DNA of 64,000 bases from Oscarella lobularis (Eukaryota; Porifera; Homoscleromorpha; Homosclerophorida; Oscarellidae), in assembly GCF_947507565.1 (NCBI RefSeq), contig NC_089185.1, forward strand, positions 744,001 through 808,000, read 5' to 3'. Below the pieces are notes generated by a model that worked only from the letters and a program-made list of their open reading frames with translations, searched no databases and had not been told where the DNA came from. Positions 40,172 through 50,900 of the stretch are shown here, piece after piece. The translations under genes and the position numbers were made by a program. The stretch's first letter is position 1. Each line of letters starts with the position of its first letter.

Positions 40172-42008
40172 ATGGGAAATAATCCAACAAAATTCCAGCT
40201 TGTCATTGCTCGGATCGAAGCCAACAGTCCGTCGGTGCAGGAGCTCAGCTTGGAAAAGCACGACGTCGGAGACAAGAGAACGCGCGTTCTTGCCGAAGCG
40301 CTACGGCAGAACAAGTAAAGTTGCCGAGAATTGTCTGGCGCAAGTCCCGCCCATTGAGCTGAAGACCACGCCTCATATTTCTCTTCTGCAGCACCCTCGA
40401 ACGACTCAATCTCTCCGCTTGCAATGTAACGTCTCTCGGCGTACGCTATCTGTCCGACGCTATATGCAATATCATCATCACGAGCAACATTCGCCGAATC
40501 AACATATCGGACAACCCAAAGGTGCAGTGTAGTGTAAACGGTAAAGCCTCGAGGAACTTTCTTTTCAGGTGGGACCAGAGGGAGGAAAATACCTTGCAAA
40601 TGCATTGAAAAATAACAAGATACTCGAGCAGTTGGCTGTTAATAATTGCGGACTAGGAGACGAGGGATTTATTCCTATAGCAGAAGGTCAATCTCAGGTG
40701 GTCGGTCACTGTCACTAACATCATCTCTTCTCACAGCTCTCTCTACAAACCGATCCCTTGCCGTTATCGAAGCCGGTGAAAACGAAATTACCGACGAAGG
40801 AGCGAAAGCGATTGGCGACGCATTGAAGTTGAATACGAGTCTAGAAGGCATATCACTATGGACCAATTTGATTACCAGCAACGTACATTTCACAACGTCC
40901 CCCTCTCTACTAAGATCCAATTTTTATGCAGGGTGCTCAACACATTGCCGAAGGCCTAGCGGCAAATAAAACGCTCGTGTGGATCGGTCTGGGCGGAAAT
41001 GGGGTCGACGTCGAAGGCGCTTGGGCATTAGCTGAAGGCCTACGAGGAAACATGTCTCTCCAGTGGCTCGCAATGGGAGGTAATATGCTCGGGGACAGAG
41101 GCGCAATGCACTTGGCTACTGTACTAGCAAGTAAGGGAAAGATGCGGTATGAGTCACTGTCTCTATAAGGTTTATTATTCACATAAGATGACGCTTGCGG
41201 TCTCCAGTCAATTGGAATGGGGGGTAACGAAATATCAGACGACGGGGCGACGAATCTAGCCGGAGCTCTTAAGACTAATACCAAGCTGAGGTCCCTCGGT
41301 TTGGGTGGCAATCGAATCGGTAAACAAAAAACAATATTTCCGTACTACAGTACTAGTACTTCATACAGGGGATGAAGGGGCAAAGCAACTGGCAGAGATG
41401 CTCCTTACTAACAATACCCTCCAGAAACTGCTCATTTCGAGCAACATTCTTGGTACATCGTAATTTCCCTATTGACTTCCTTTGCTCTATCTTTTGATAG
41501 GAGATACGGCTGTCGTTCACCTGGCGACGGCTCTCGAAACGAACACGGGACTTGAAACGCTTCTACTCGCGGACAATCCGTTCAGCGACGAAGGCGGCGA
41601 GAGCCTCGCCAGAGTGCTGTGCGAGACCAATAAGACACTAAGAACGCTCGACGTTCACAATTCGCAAATGACTAACGGAAGCGAAAAAAAGGCAAGGACT
41701 AAAATCCAAATAAGGAAAAAAAAAAGAGAATTTCGCTCGATCTCAGATTGTCAAAGCACTTCAAAATCAAAGCGCTTTGACTAAACTCGGATCCGCATTC
41801 GGTACAAAACAGAATGCCATCACTTTCATCAAAGGTTTTTTTGGGCTCAAAACAGGAGAAGATTTTGTACACAGTGGGGGTTTTTTTAGGAGATGAAAAC
41901 AAAGAGGCTCGCGAAAAGCAAGAGCGACGTTTAGAGGTGGCGGCAGCCGTCAAAACGTACCGCAACAAGGCGATACCGGGAATAGAGGAAGGCGCTGAAA
42001 TGTTTTAA
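40172..42008 (+). CDS. Ribonuclease-inhibitor-type leucine-rich repeat protein
   Basis: About 420 residues in many small exons, starting MGNNPTKFQLV. I count about eight LRRs of roughly 28 residues with the RNI/NLR-type pattern 'L..L.L..N.I.D.GA..LA..L..N..L': for example 'IEAGENEITDEGAKAIGDAL', 'LGLGGNRIGDEGAKQLAEML' and 'LLLADNPFSDEGGESLARVL'. Several exons correspond to one repeat each. A charged C-terminal coiled segment (EAREKQERRLEVAAAVKTYRN) ends at the TAA at 42006-42008. There is no NACHT, TIR, signal peptide or membrane segment, so this is a cytosolic scaffold-type LRR protein rather than a full NLR. Specific orthology not recognised. Confidence 0.8.
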
Positions 42009-42270
42009 AAACTCTGATTTGTTTCCCCCTCTCCCTTTTTTTTGCAACCCCCCGTTTTGACAGCTTCCCCACGGCAGTTGTATATGATTCTTGCAATACT
42101 TATTTCCTATCTATTTCGTACCTCTTTTCTTCTGAAAGCGAAAGAAAGGTGGGCGCAAATCACTACCGTATCGTATTATTTTTTGGGAATGTTGCATAAA
42201 AAAAGAGTTTGTCTCACGCAATTTGAACGTGAAGAGAGAAATTGTAGACAAACCGTTTTAATTTTTTCCG

Positions 42271-43270
42271 TCATTTTCCCAATCTCTGCTCGCAGTTTGC
42301 GTATGCCTGAATGGGAGTCATGAACAGATTGAAATGAATGTCATGATGAGAATGCAAGTATCTAGAAAAACGATCAAATGTTCTTTTGAACAAAAACGGA
42401 AGCTCTACTCACTGTATCTCTGATACTCTCATAATCCAAGGAGGATAGCCATTGAGACAGCTCTCAGCTCCAAAACAAACTATGAGTTCAGGTTCAGTGA
42501 TACCTATTGACGCCATAGAAAAGCAAATGACTGATGTGAGATAATGAGACTCGTATCACACCTACCTAGTGACATTTTCTGGCCAAAATCCCCTACTAGA
42601 AAATTCTCAAGACAGGATCGCCTTGAAGCTCGTGACGAGCACAAAGTCCGGACCGCATCGACGACAGATTGTCGTCCATCACTGCCAGAGAGCAGACACA
42701 CCAATACTCCCGATTGAGAAAGGTCATCTTCTAGAAGACAGTGAACTAGTTACTAGTTTAATTAGTAAATGATTCTTAATTCGATTTGGAAGTACCCTAC
42801 ATACTGGTATGCTTACCTAACGAACTAGCTATCGTCTCAGCAGTAACAAGTTGTACAGGGTACTGCTGTGCTTCCTGTTCCATAAGGCGATCTCTCTCCC
42901 GAAGAATCTCAGTCCTAAGTTGATCTTTTCTCGTCTTGATAACGCCTTAGAGGAGAAAAAACATTCGAAGCTCGCGCCTATTCATCGCTTTTCTCTCCTC
43001 ACCGGCGCGATCGTAGAAGCTGATGCGATTTATGCCGAGGGATGCGGACCACGCAACTAATCGCGCCAAGTCGTCCAGTCGTAAGTCTGGTTCGTTGACG
43101 GCGAAGCTAATGTGTATGGGGAGCTTTCGTAGCCGCTTCGATTCGGCTCGCACGTCGGCGAGCTTCTTCGTCGCCCGAAAGGAGGCCTTGGTCGTCTTCC
43201 AGCAGGAGAGAAGAAACTGGCGCACACGCAGCCACCAGTGAACGAGTTTGAGAGCGACGAGCTTGAGCAT
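42271..43270 (-). CDS. NUS1: Dehydrodolichyl diphosphate synthase subunit NUS1 (Nogo-B receptor)
   Basis: Non-catalytic-looking partner of DHDDS in the cis-prenyltransferase that makes dolichol in the ER. I start at ATG 43270 (MLKLVALKLVHWW); longer frames begin with TTG. A short hydrophobic N-terminus is followed by 'LPIHISFAVNEPDLRLDDLARLVAW', then 'LGINRISFYD' as in the family. Later exons give 'ELIVCFGAESCLNGYPPWIMRVSEI' (split here by position), and the last exon ends 'QAYANCEQRLGK' at TGA 42271-42273. The C-terminal R-x-G motif needed for activity in human NUS1 is therefore intact. At about 250 residues it is a little shorter than the human protein at the N-terminus. Divergent with ABCB7. 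Confidence 0.9.
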
Positions 43271-43395
43271 GGAGCTCTCAATAGCGACCTTTGTACGGTA
43301 GGGCCAGCAGTTCCAGCACGTGGACAATCACGTGGGAAAGAAGGCCGTAGTCACACAAGCGTCGTGACAGCGACGCCCGTACGGTGTTTAGCGAA
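43271..43395. promoter_or_regulatory. Divergent spacer, NUS1 / ABCB7
   Basis: 125 bp between start codons, containing 'gcacgtggacaatcacgtggg': two CACGTG E-boxes 16 bp apart, one of which precedes the NUS1 start by about 50 bp. Confidence 0.5.
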
Positions 43396-46104
43396 ATGTA
43401 CCGACTACAGGCAATTTTTCCGCGCAGACCCTACGATAATAAACCAATGATATTTCTCAGAGGCTCGCCTCGTCGAAAGGCATCGTCCTACTTTGCCCGT
43501 CGTCGTCGTTTCGCGTGCGTCCGCTCCTCCGTCTCGCGCGCTCGCGCCGAGCGCGCACGTTTTCTTCTCTCGTTGCAGTGTCTGCGCGTGTCGGCGCCAA
43601 CTCTCCAGGTCGTCCACTTCGGCCAGGGTCGGGGAGGAACGAACATCAGCAGCGATTTGAAGAAAGATGATCTGAATCGAGTGGGAGCATGGGTAATCGT
43701 GCGAAACATGCTCCAACAGGTCTGGCCTAAGGAGCAGCCCGCTCTCAAGGCGAGAGTCGTCGGCGCCGTCGGACTTCTCGTCGGATCTAAAGTAAAACGA
43801 ATGATTGTATTGGAGAAATTAATTTCCTAATTAAATGACGTTAGCTTTTGAATGTCAGCGTTCCTTACGTTTTCAAGGAAATTATCGATCATTTGAACAC
43901 GCCCATATTGAGTTTTTCGACTCCGTCCACGGCCGTCTTTTCGACTGCGACGGCTCTTGTTCTCGGATGCAAGTTCTTCTTATTTTTGAATTTCGTCTTT
44001 TGAATTTTTCGCTGTCCAGATGGAATTGCTCGTTCCGGTGCCTCTCTTTTCAACGAGCTGCGTAATGCGGTTTTCGCCAAGGTCGCGCAGAATTCGATTC
44101 GTCGCATTGCCAAGCGCTCGTTTCTTCATCTTCACAAGCTCGATCTCAGCTTTCACTTGGGTCGACAAACGGGCGCCCTATCGCGGGCAATCGACCGAGG
44201 AACGAGGTCAAAAGCAACAGAAGGGGGAAAAAAATATTACTTATTATTGAGTTCTCCAGAGGAATCAATTTCGTTTTGACTGCTCTCGTTTTCAATGCCT
44301 TCCCATTGATTCTCGAAGTCGGCCTAGTGACGACAATATTGGCAAGTCCTCTCCGCTGGAGCAGATCAAAGACTCAATACCTGTAGCAAAATCTATGTGT
44401 ATAGGCATACAAATTTGGTCCATCTTTCATCGGCGTAACACTGACAACAGTGGGTATCTATAGCCTTTACACCGTGGCCATAACTCAATGGAGGCAAGGG
44501 AGACGAGCAACGATCCCGATCTTAACCGTCTCTCTAGGACAAAGTTTCGCGTTCAGATGAACAACGCCGACAATCAGGCAGGATCGCACGCAGTCGACTC
44601 CCTGATAAATTATGAAACAGTCAAAGTACGATACCGCTATTCCTTCTATACATCATACCTTTACGCTCTACTCTGGCTTTTTAGTACTTCACCAACGAAA
44701 AGTACGAGGCGGAGAAATACGATTCCCACTTGGCCAAATACGAGCGAGCCTCGCTGAAGACGAGCACGAGTCTGGCGTCGTTGAACTTCGGTCAGAATTT
44801 CATTTTCACGACCGGCCTGACGGCGATCATGTATCTGGCGAGCAAGCAGATACAGCAGGGAGCGCTCACCGTCGGCGATCTCGTTCTCGTCAACGGACTC
44901 CTATTTCAGCTCTCCGTTCCGCTCAACTTTCTCGGCACCGTCTATCGCGAAGTGCGTCAGTCGCTCATCGACATGCAAATCATGTTCAGTCTTCTTCAAA
45001 TTCCCTCGAAGATTCAAGTGCGAAAGACGAGAAACGAATCGCGAGGAAAGAAAGGCAATTGCGTGTGCTTTTTTCTTAGTCGAAACCAGGCGCACCATTC
45101 CTGCTGCCGGCCAGCGAGCCGCGACGCACGCCGGAGATCGTGTTCGACGACGTGCGCTTTAGTTACGTCGACGGGCATCCGATTCTCGACGGTTTGTCGT
45201 TCACCGTGCCGCCGGGTCAAAAGGTCGCCATTGTCGGCGGCAGCGGCTCAGGGTAGAGATACCCCCCTCGTCGTTGCCGTCGTCGTTGTGGTGACGTTTT
45301 TTTTCTTTTTAGAAAAAGCACCATTATACGACTGCTTTATCGATTCTATGATCCCCAGTCGGGGAGAATTCTGATCGACGGCAAGAACGTACAGGACGTC
45401 GATCTGCAGAGCTTGCGACGAAGTGTTGGAGTCGTTCCTCAGGTATAGATCAATTGGACGACCTTCGTAGTAAAGTATTTCAATTTCATGGCAGGATTGC
45501 GTTCTGTTTCACGATACGATTTACCACAACGTCGCCTATGGCGACTTGAACGCGACGGCCGGCGACGTGTACGAGGCGACGAAAATGGCCGACATTCACG
45601 ACACAATTGAGTCGTGGCCGAGCAAGTACGAGACGCAAGTCGGCGAGAGGGGTCTCAAATTGTCCGGTAAGAAGTCAATTTCAACGCGCGACGTCGTCGA
45701 AACATTTTTTTAGGAGGGGAAAAACAGCGCATAGCCATCGCTCGCGCCATCGTAAAGGATCCGCCGATTCTTCTATACGATGAAGCAACGTCTAGCTTAG
45801 ACACAATAACAGAACAGGTAAGAATTCGTACCGGCACATCTAGTGACGAGGTAAGGAAATTTCTTCTTAGCATATATTGCGTGCTCTCCGGGGAGTTTCT
45901 CGCGGACGAACGTCCATTGTCATTGCCCATCGCCTTTCGACAGTCGTCGACGCCGATCTCATACTCGTTCTCGAGAACGGGCGCGTGCGAGAGCAGGGCA
46001 CCCACCGCAAGCTATTAGCCGATCGGACTTCATTCTATTCTCACCTGTGGGAACAACAGCACGACGTCAGTGCAACGGAACAGGACTCTAAAATAAAAGA
46101 ATAA
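43396..46104 (+). CDS. ABCB7: Mitochondrial ABC transporter ABCB7 (Atm1 type)
   Basis: Half-transporter of the inner mitochondrial membrane that exports a sulfur/glutathione compound for cytosolic Fe-S protein assembly. The start ATG at 43396 begins an Arg/Ser-rich presequence ([12 protein letters not shown]). The transmembrane domain includes '[17 protein letters not shown]', '[20 protein letters not shown]', '[20 protein letters not shown]' and '[20 protein letters not shown]', all diagnostic of ABCB7. The nucleotide-binding domain has Walker A GGSGSGKST, VVPQD (Q-loop), LSGGEKQR (signature), Walker [13 protein letters not shown] and IAHRLST (H-loop). The stop is TAA 46102-46104. The intron at 43969 has a GCAAGT donor. 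It looks functional. Confidence 0.95.
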
Positions 46105-46130
46105 AATATTTAGCGACGTTTGATATTCTC

Positions 46131-46136
46131 AATAAA
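46131..46136 (+). terminator. Polyadenylation signal of ABCB7
   Basis: AATAAA 27 bp after the ABCB7 stop, just before the 3' end of the convergent ankyrin gene. Confidence 0.55.
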
Positions 46137-46161
46137 AATTTTAGTGTAGAGACGTCAGCCT

Positions 46162-47874
46162 TTAGTCGTCGTCGTCGTCGTCGTCGTCGTCAGTACTGCC
46201 GTCGCTGCTGTCGCTGTCGTAAAACTTCCCTATAGGATCGTCGTTCCAGTCGAACTCGTCGAGAGTGCGACGAATGGCGTCTCGAAATAAGACGACTAGA
46301 AATCGGGTAAGCACGTCGACGGGAAGGCAAAGTTGCTCGACGAGTCGTCGCAAGTGAACGGGAGTTACGTCGCTCGTCGACTTGATTTCCTCGTTCACGC
46401 AAAAGCGAGACGATGGCGACGACGACGGCACGTTTTCGCTGTCGCCGCCGCCGCCGCCGCCGCCGAAGACCGTCGCAAAGACGACTCGCGCCGCAAGCTG
46501 AGCGAGCGGACACGACGCGCGACCAAACAACTGCGGCACGAGATCGCAGCCAAGTCGGCGAAGAGAACCTCCGTAGGGAAGACGTAGAGCGTCGAATATG
46601 TCATCGACGACAGTTACGGACTGAAAGTAGCCTTGATCGACGAGACGAGCGACGGCGTCTATGCCCAAAGTGAGGGAGCGCCGGCCGCGCCACGGTATAA
46701 GTGCAGCCAGCAAAGGAGGGAAATATCTTAGATAGGGTACTCTGTCATTCACAGACTTTTATCTTCTTTTTCAATATACCTGACTGACGGACCCCGACCG
46801 CATATGAAGGGATCGGCTGAGTGACGAAGGAAGAGTTCGGCAAGGTGAACGTTGCCGGCTTCCATGGCCAGAAAGAAGGCAGTCCGACCAGACTTATTGC
46901 GTTTGTCAATCTGAAAAGAAGTGGTGTTTTCTGGGTCTCTAAATTGATACAGGGGCTCTAATATGTGAGAAGGAGAAAACGCTATCTTTTTCCCCCCTTA
47001 GTGCACTCTTACATCACATCCCGGTTGCTGAATGATGATCGACGCGACGGTTGTAACTTCGCGCGGATGAGTAATGGCAGGTCCCATTGAATTCGAAGAT
47101 CCTGCCACCAACTCCAAAGACATTGGAAAGACGGAAGAAAGTGACATGAGCGGACTATTTCCCAGATGATCCGACACGTTGACGTCAGCGCCAAAACTGC
47201 ACAGAGTCTCGACCAGATCAATAATTGATTTCGCACGACCACAACCAACGACGGCCGTGTGAAGCGGCGTCATCTTGAGTTCATTTTGAATGTTGACGTC
47301 GGCTCCGCATTCAAAGGCGAGTTGGATCAGATCATTGACATCTCTTATTAGCGTGTCAATATTGGCATCATTGTCGCCATTTATAGAGATGTATCTTAGT
47401 GAAAGATTGGGGTCGCTCTCGCTGCTCTGTCGTCTTCGGGACAAATCCATGAAGCAATCTGTCAGACATTCCAGAGTCGTTCTTCCTTGATGAATGAGAT
47501 CAGCTCCCACAAACTAAAATTAGGCCAATTATGGACGAATAAATAAATAGGCTAGCTTTGTTACCTTGGGCACGCGATGACATGGATCGGCACCTAGAAT
47601 CGAAATTTCCGAATATTCAACTATTTTCTATGTTTACTCGACCTCTTTTCAGCAGTTTTCTAGCCAGACGAAAATTTCTCGGGCTCGGTTCGTCGTCGTA
47701 AAGCGAATTGTCGCCCGATAAGACGATGAAGAGCGGCGTTCTCTCGCGAAGGCCGTCGTCTAGCGACGTCGACGTCCATTCTCGTTGAATGACTTCTTCT
47801 GCGGCCGCATACTGTCTTCGCTCGAGCAAGAGCGTCAGCGGGGTCTCGTTGAAGCCAAACGTTACTTGGAACAT
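46162..47874 (-). CDS. Ankyrin-repeat protein, possibly SOCS-box (ASB-like)
   Basis: The start ATG is at 47874 (MFQVTFGFNETPL); the stop TAG at 46162-46164. Ankyrin signatures are readable: 'TPLTLLLERRQYAAAEEVI', 'RTPLFIVLSG', 'LLKRGADPCH', 'GADVNIQNELKMTPLHTAV', 'GADVNVSDHLGNSPLM' and 'SGRTAFFLAMEAGNVHLAELFL'. After the repeats, 'CPLAQLAARVV' and, about 40 residues later, 'LRRLVEQLCLPVDVLTRFL' resemble the two halves of a SOCS box, which would recruit Elongin BC/Cullin 5 for ubiquitination; this is tentative because of the Gly/Ser-rich insert between them. The protein ends with a run of nine aspartates from a GTC/GAC repeat. URB1 lies 90 bp upstream on the same strand. Confidence 0.7.
46165..46191 (-). 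repeat. Trinucleotide repeat encoding C-terminal polyaspartate
   Basis: Plus-strand (gtc)9 immediately before the stop codon of the ankyrin gene gives nine Asp residues. Confidence 0.8.
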
Positions 47875-47964
47875 CGAGCACCGGGCTCATGCGCGAAACT
47901 GTAACACATTATAGATGCATGTATATCACAGCAAGCAATGCACGTGAAACCAATTTTTCATTAG

Positions 47965-50900
47965 TCAGTATGAGTTATTTAATTTTGACTCACACTGCTC
48001 CAACACTTCTTTCACCGGCCATATTGAGCCATCTGAACTGGATCTGCATATAAACAGACTTAATTTTTTTTCTGATCTCACATATCAACCTACCCCAAAG
48101 AAACGGCTGAAATGCAACACAGGCGACATTCTTCTAAAGTCGTCTTCCTTTCTCTCTCGTCTTCCACCAACCAAGTGAATGCGTTTTGCATAAGTTCCAC
48201 TGCCTTCCCCATCTTAGTTTTTCCGTTACTGCAACCCCAAAATTTGCACGCAAGCAGGCATTTGGACGAAATAAATTTACCTGTTCAAGATCAGTCCGTG
48301 AAGCCACGAAAACAAGCCGCGATGCTCAATCAAATCCAACGCAGCTCTACGAATCTGCAAAGCCCTCCAGACCAAATTCAAAACCAGCTCCTAAAATACT
48401 TATTTTCCAAATCCGAGCTGATCTTTTTTTTTCAACACCGACCTGACTTCTAGTATCACTCAGGTGGGAGTCGTGATAACTGATCGCCATTTCCAAAACG
48501 TGCCGTTTCTGGTAGATCCGGTAATCGGCCGAGTCTCGCAATCCTTCGCACAAGAGGTGCAACATCCATGCTCTCTCTGCTTTAAACTGTTAGAGAAAAC
48601 AGGGCAGGTCAGCGCGAGTTTTGAGATAATACACGCTCGTACATACATCAAACCCGCTACTGTTGAAGAGCTCGTAAAACATCGGAACGTCGTTGAGCTC
48701 CAGCACAGGTCGCTGAAGCAGAAATTTGTTCAACAAGGGATACACACAATGATCTAACAATAGCAAAACTGTAGATACTGTATTTGCACGACGCTCACGG
48801 CCTCTACTGACCTGGTTTCAGTAAGACGTGTGCAGCCTTAGCAACAAAAGAAGTCATGAGGCAGGGAAGTCGCATGTTAGATTCAGTTACAGCATTGACT
48901 AAATTTCTTAACAGCATCTGGAGCTGATAAAAATTTTTATGTACGGAATAGTAATGAATTCTCACATTCTACCTGTAGTTTTTCTCTAAATCTCGCACCA
49001 TCGAGCTGAGATTGAAATTCAGCCAAGGCCAAGTAGCCGGCAGCTCTCATATGAACGTCGTAAGAACTGAGAGAACCCAAAGCTAAACCCAACACGCCGC
49101 GTTCTACCAATTGACGACAGTCAATGAGAAAGGCTAAAACAGTGCGAGAATAGCTGCGAGAACAGAAAAAGATGAAATCTCTTGCCTGGATGCATCATTT
49201 GGGCAAATAAGGGCAGCAAAAAACGAGGATCATACAGAGAACCGTTCTCTTGCAGTATATCAAACCAAGAAGTTGGCTAGTGAAAGATGCGATAGGTAAA
49301 AACTATTCTTAATTTCCTCTCACCTCCAACTTCAGTTCTAGAGGAAAATATTGAGCCGTCTTATACATCGTTGACCCATCATCAGCGAGAAGATCTAGTA
49401 CATCTTGCAGCCCGGGTTTAGCGTTGAGCGAGCTTGCGCCGAGTAGATTTGCCTGCTCAAGAGCAGGCCGGCTCCACAAGTACGGACTACAGTCAGAGAA
49501 ATCCACGAAACGAACCCCTCTATTCAGCTGTTTCTTCACCTCAGACTGTCCAATTTTATGTCGGTCTCAATACGACGCAATAAGACAAGAAGAGAATTAT
49601 CTGGGGAGTAAAAATGAAGACCACGACTGTACATTGCATCCACGCTTACTTTCTGAAGACAAATAAGGCTTGTACGCAACTAAAAGTATGCGTGCGTTCT
49701 CGAGAGTGCGAAGAGCTGGGCAGGCGTTCATGAGAGCGCACATGAGACGAATAAGTGAAACTATGAGAGACATTGTCGAGTAAACCTGCATCAAAAAACT
49801 TCCAATACCTCTAGTCAGTCCTTCATCTTCATCAGTGTCTGTTGATTCCAACAGTTGGGTGAAGAAATCCGGCTGATTGACTAGTACATCAAACAGTTCT
49901 GTTGGCAATATGATGAGGTCGCTGTAAGCGTCGGCGTTAGCAGAGTAAAGCGACGGCACTAACGACCCCGCGATATCGAGAACTTCCGAAGACGAAAGGG
50001 CGAATCTACAACAATAACACCAGATGATCGTCACGCGTCACTTCAATAGTATGCAAACCGTAGAGATGTTTCGGAAAAGTCGTTCCACGTAGGAATCAGA
50101 GGCGAAAAATCAATGTTTGCGTCTTCGCTTTCCGTTATCTTTTAGTATAATACGTGGTGAAGTCTCTTCACAGGTAATCGTCATTCCTACCTTTGATGCC
50201 CAGCTGGAAACAACCTTTGCTAGATTCGTTTCGTTCACAGATTTGCCTAGGAAGATCAGTGCAGTTTCTCTGGAAGATTGACCACAGGAACAGCATACCA
50301 CACTTCAATGCTGCTACAAGTTGTTCCAAACAAGCTTTTGTAAATAGAACAACGGCGTCAGTGGCGTCGGTCCGAAGCATCCAGCGAGCCAATGCTTCAG
50401 ATGAGGCCAACTGATACCTAACAGCAGCTACATACAGAAACTAACCAAAACTCAGAAGATTTTCTAACTTAGTCCAGTTGGGGCAAGCGCACAAAAGAGT
50501 CAACGCTCTCAAACACCGTTCTTTTCCTGAATTCGATATACCTTTAATTGATGTCTCTCAGTGGAAATTGCACTTGCACTACGAACCTCGAGGTTTCACC
50601 TTCATCTCCCGAAGAAAGCTTACCAGTAGATCACACCAAATTTTCTACAACAAATATTGAAACCTTTATAATCAAAAGGAAAAAGTAACCTTTTCTTCTT
50701 CTTTCTCTTCTGCATTCAGCAAGTGGGCGATCGCATCTTCCCAATAAAGATCAGCCAGTTTCCTGCAAAATCTCCTCTCGCTTTTGCCTACCAACGTAAT
50801 TATCTCTCAACTGCCGTATTCAACCTATTTAAATACCTGCTGTATTTGACAGTTGACACAGCAGTGCCGCCGACACAGGAACCAGTACGTCTTTTTCTAC

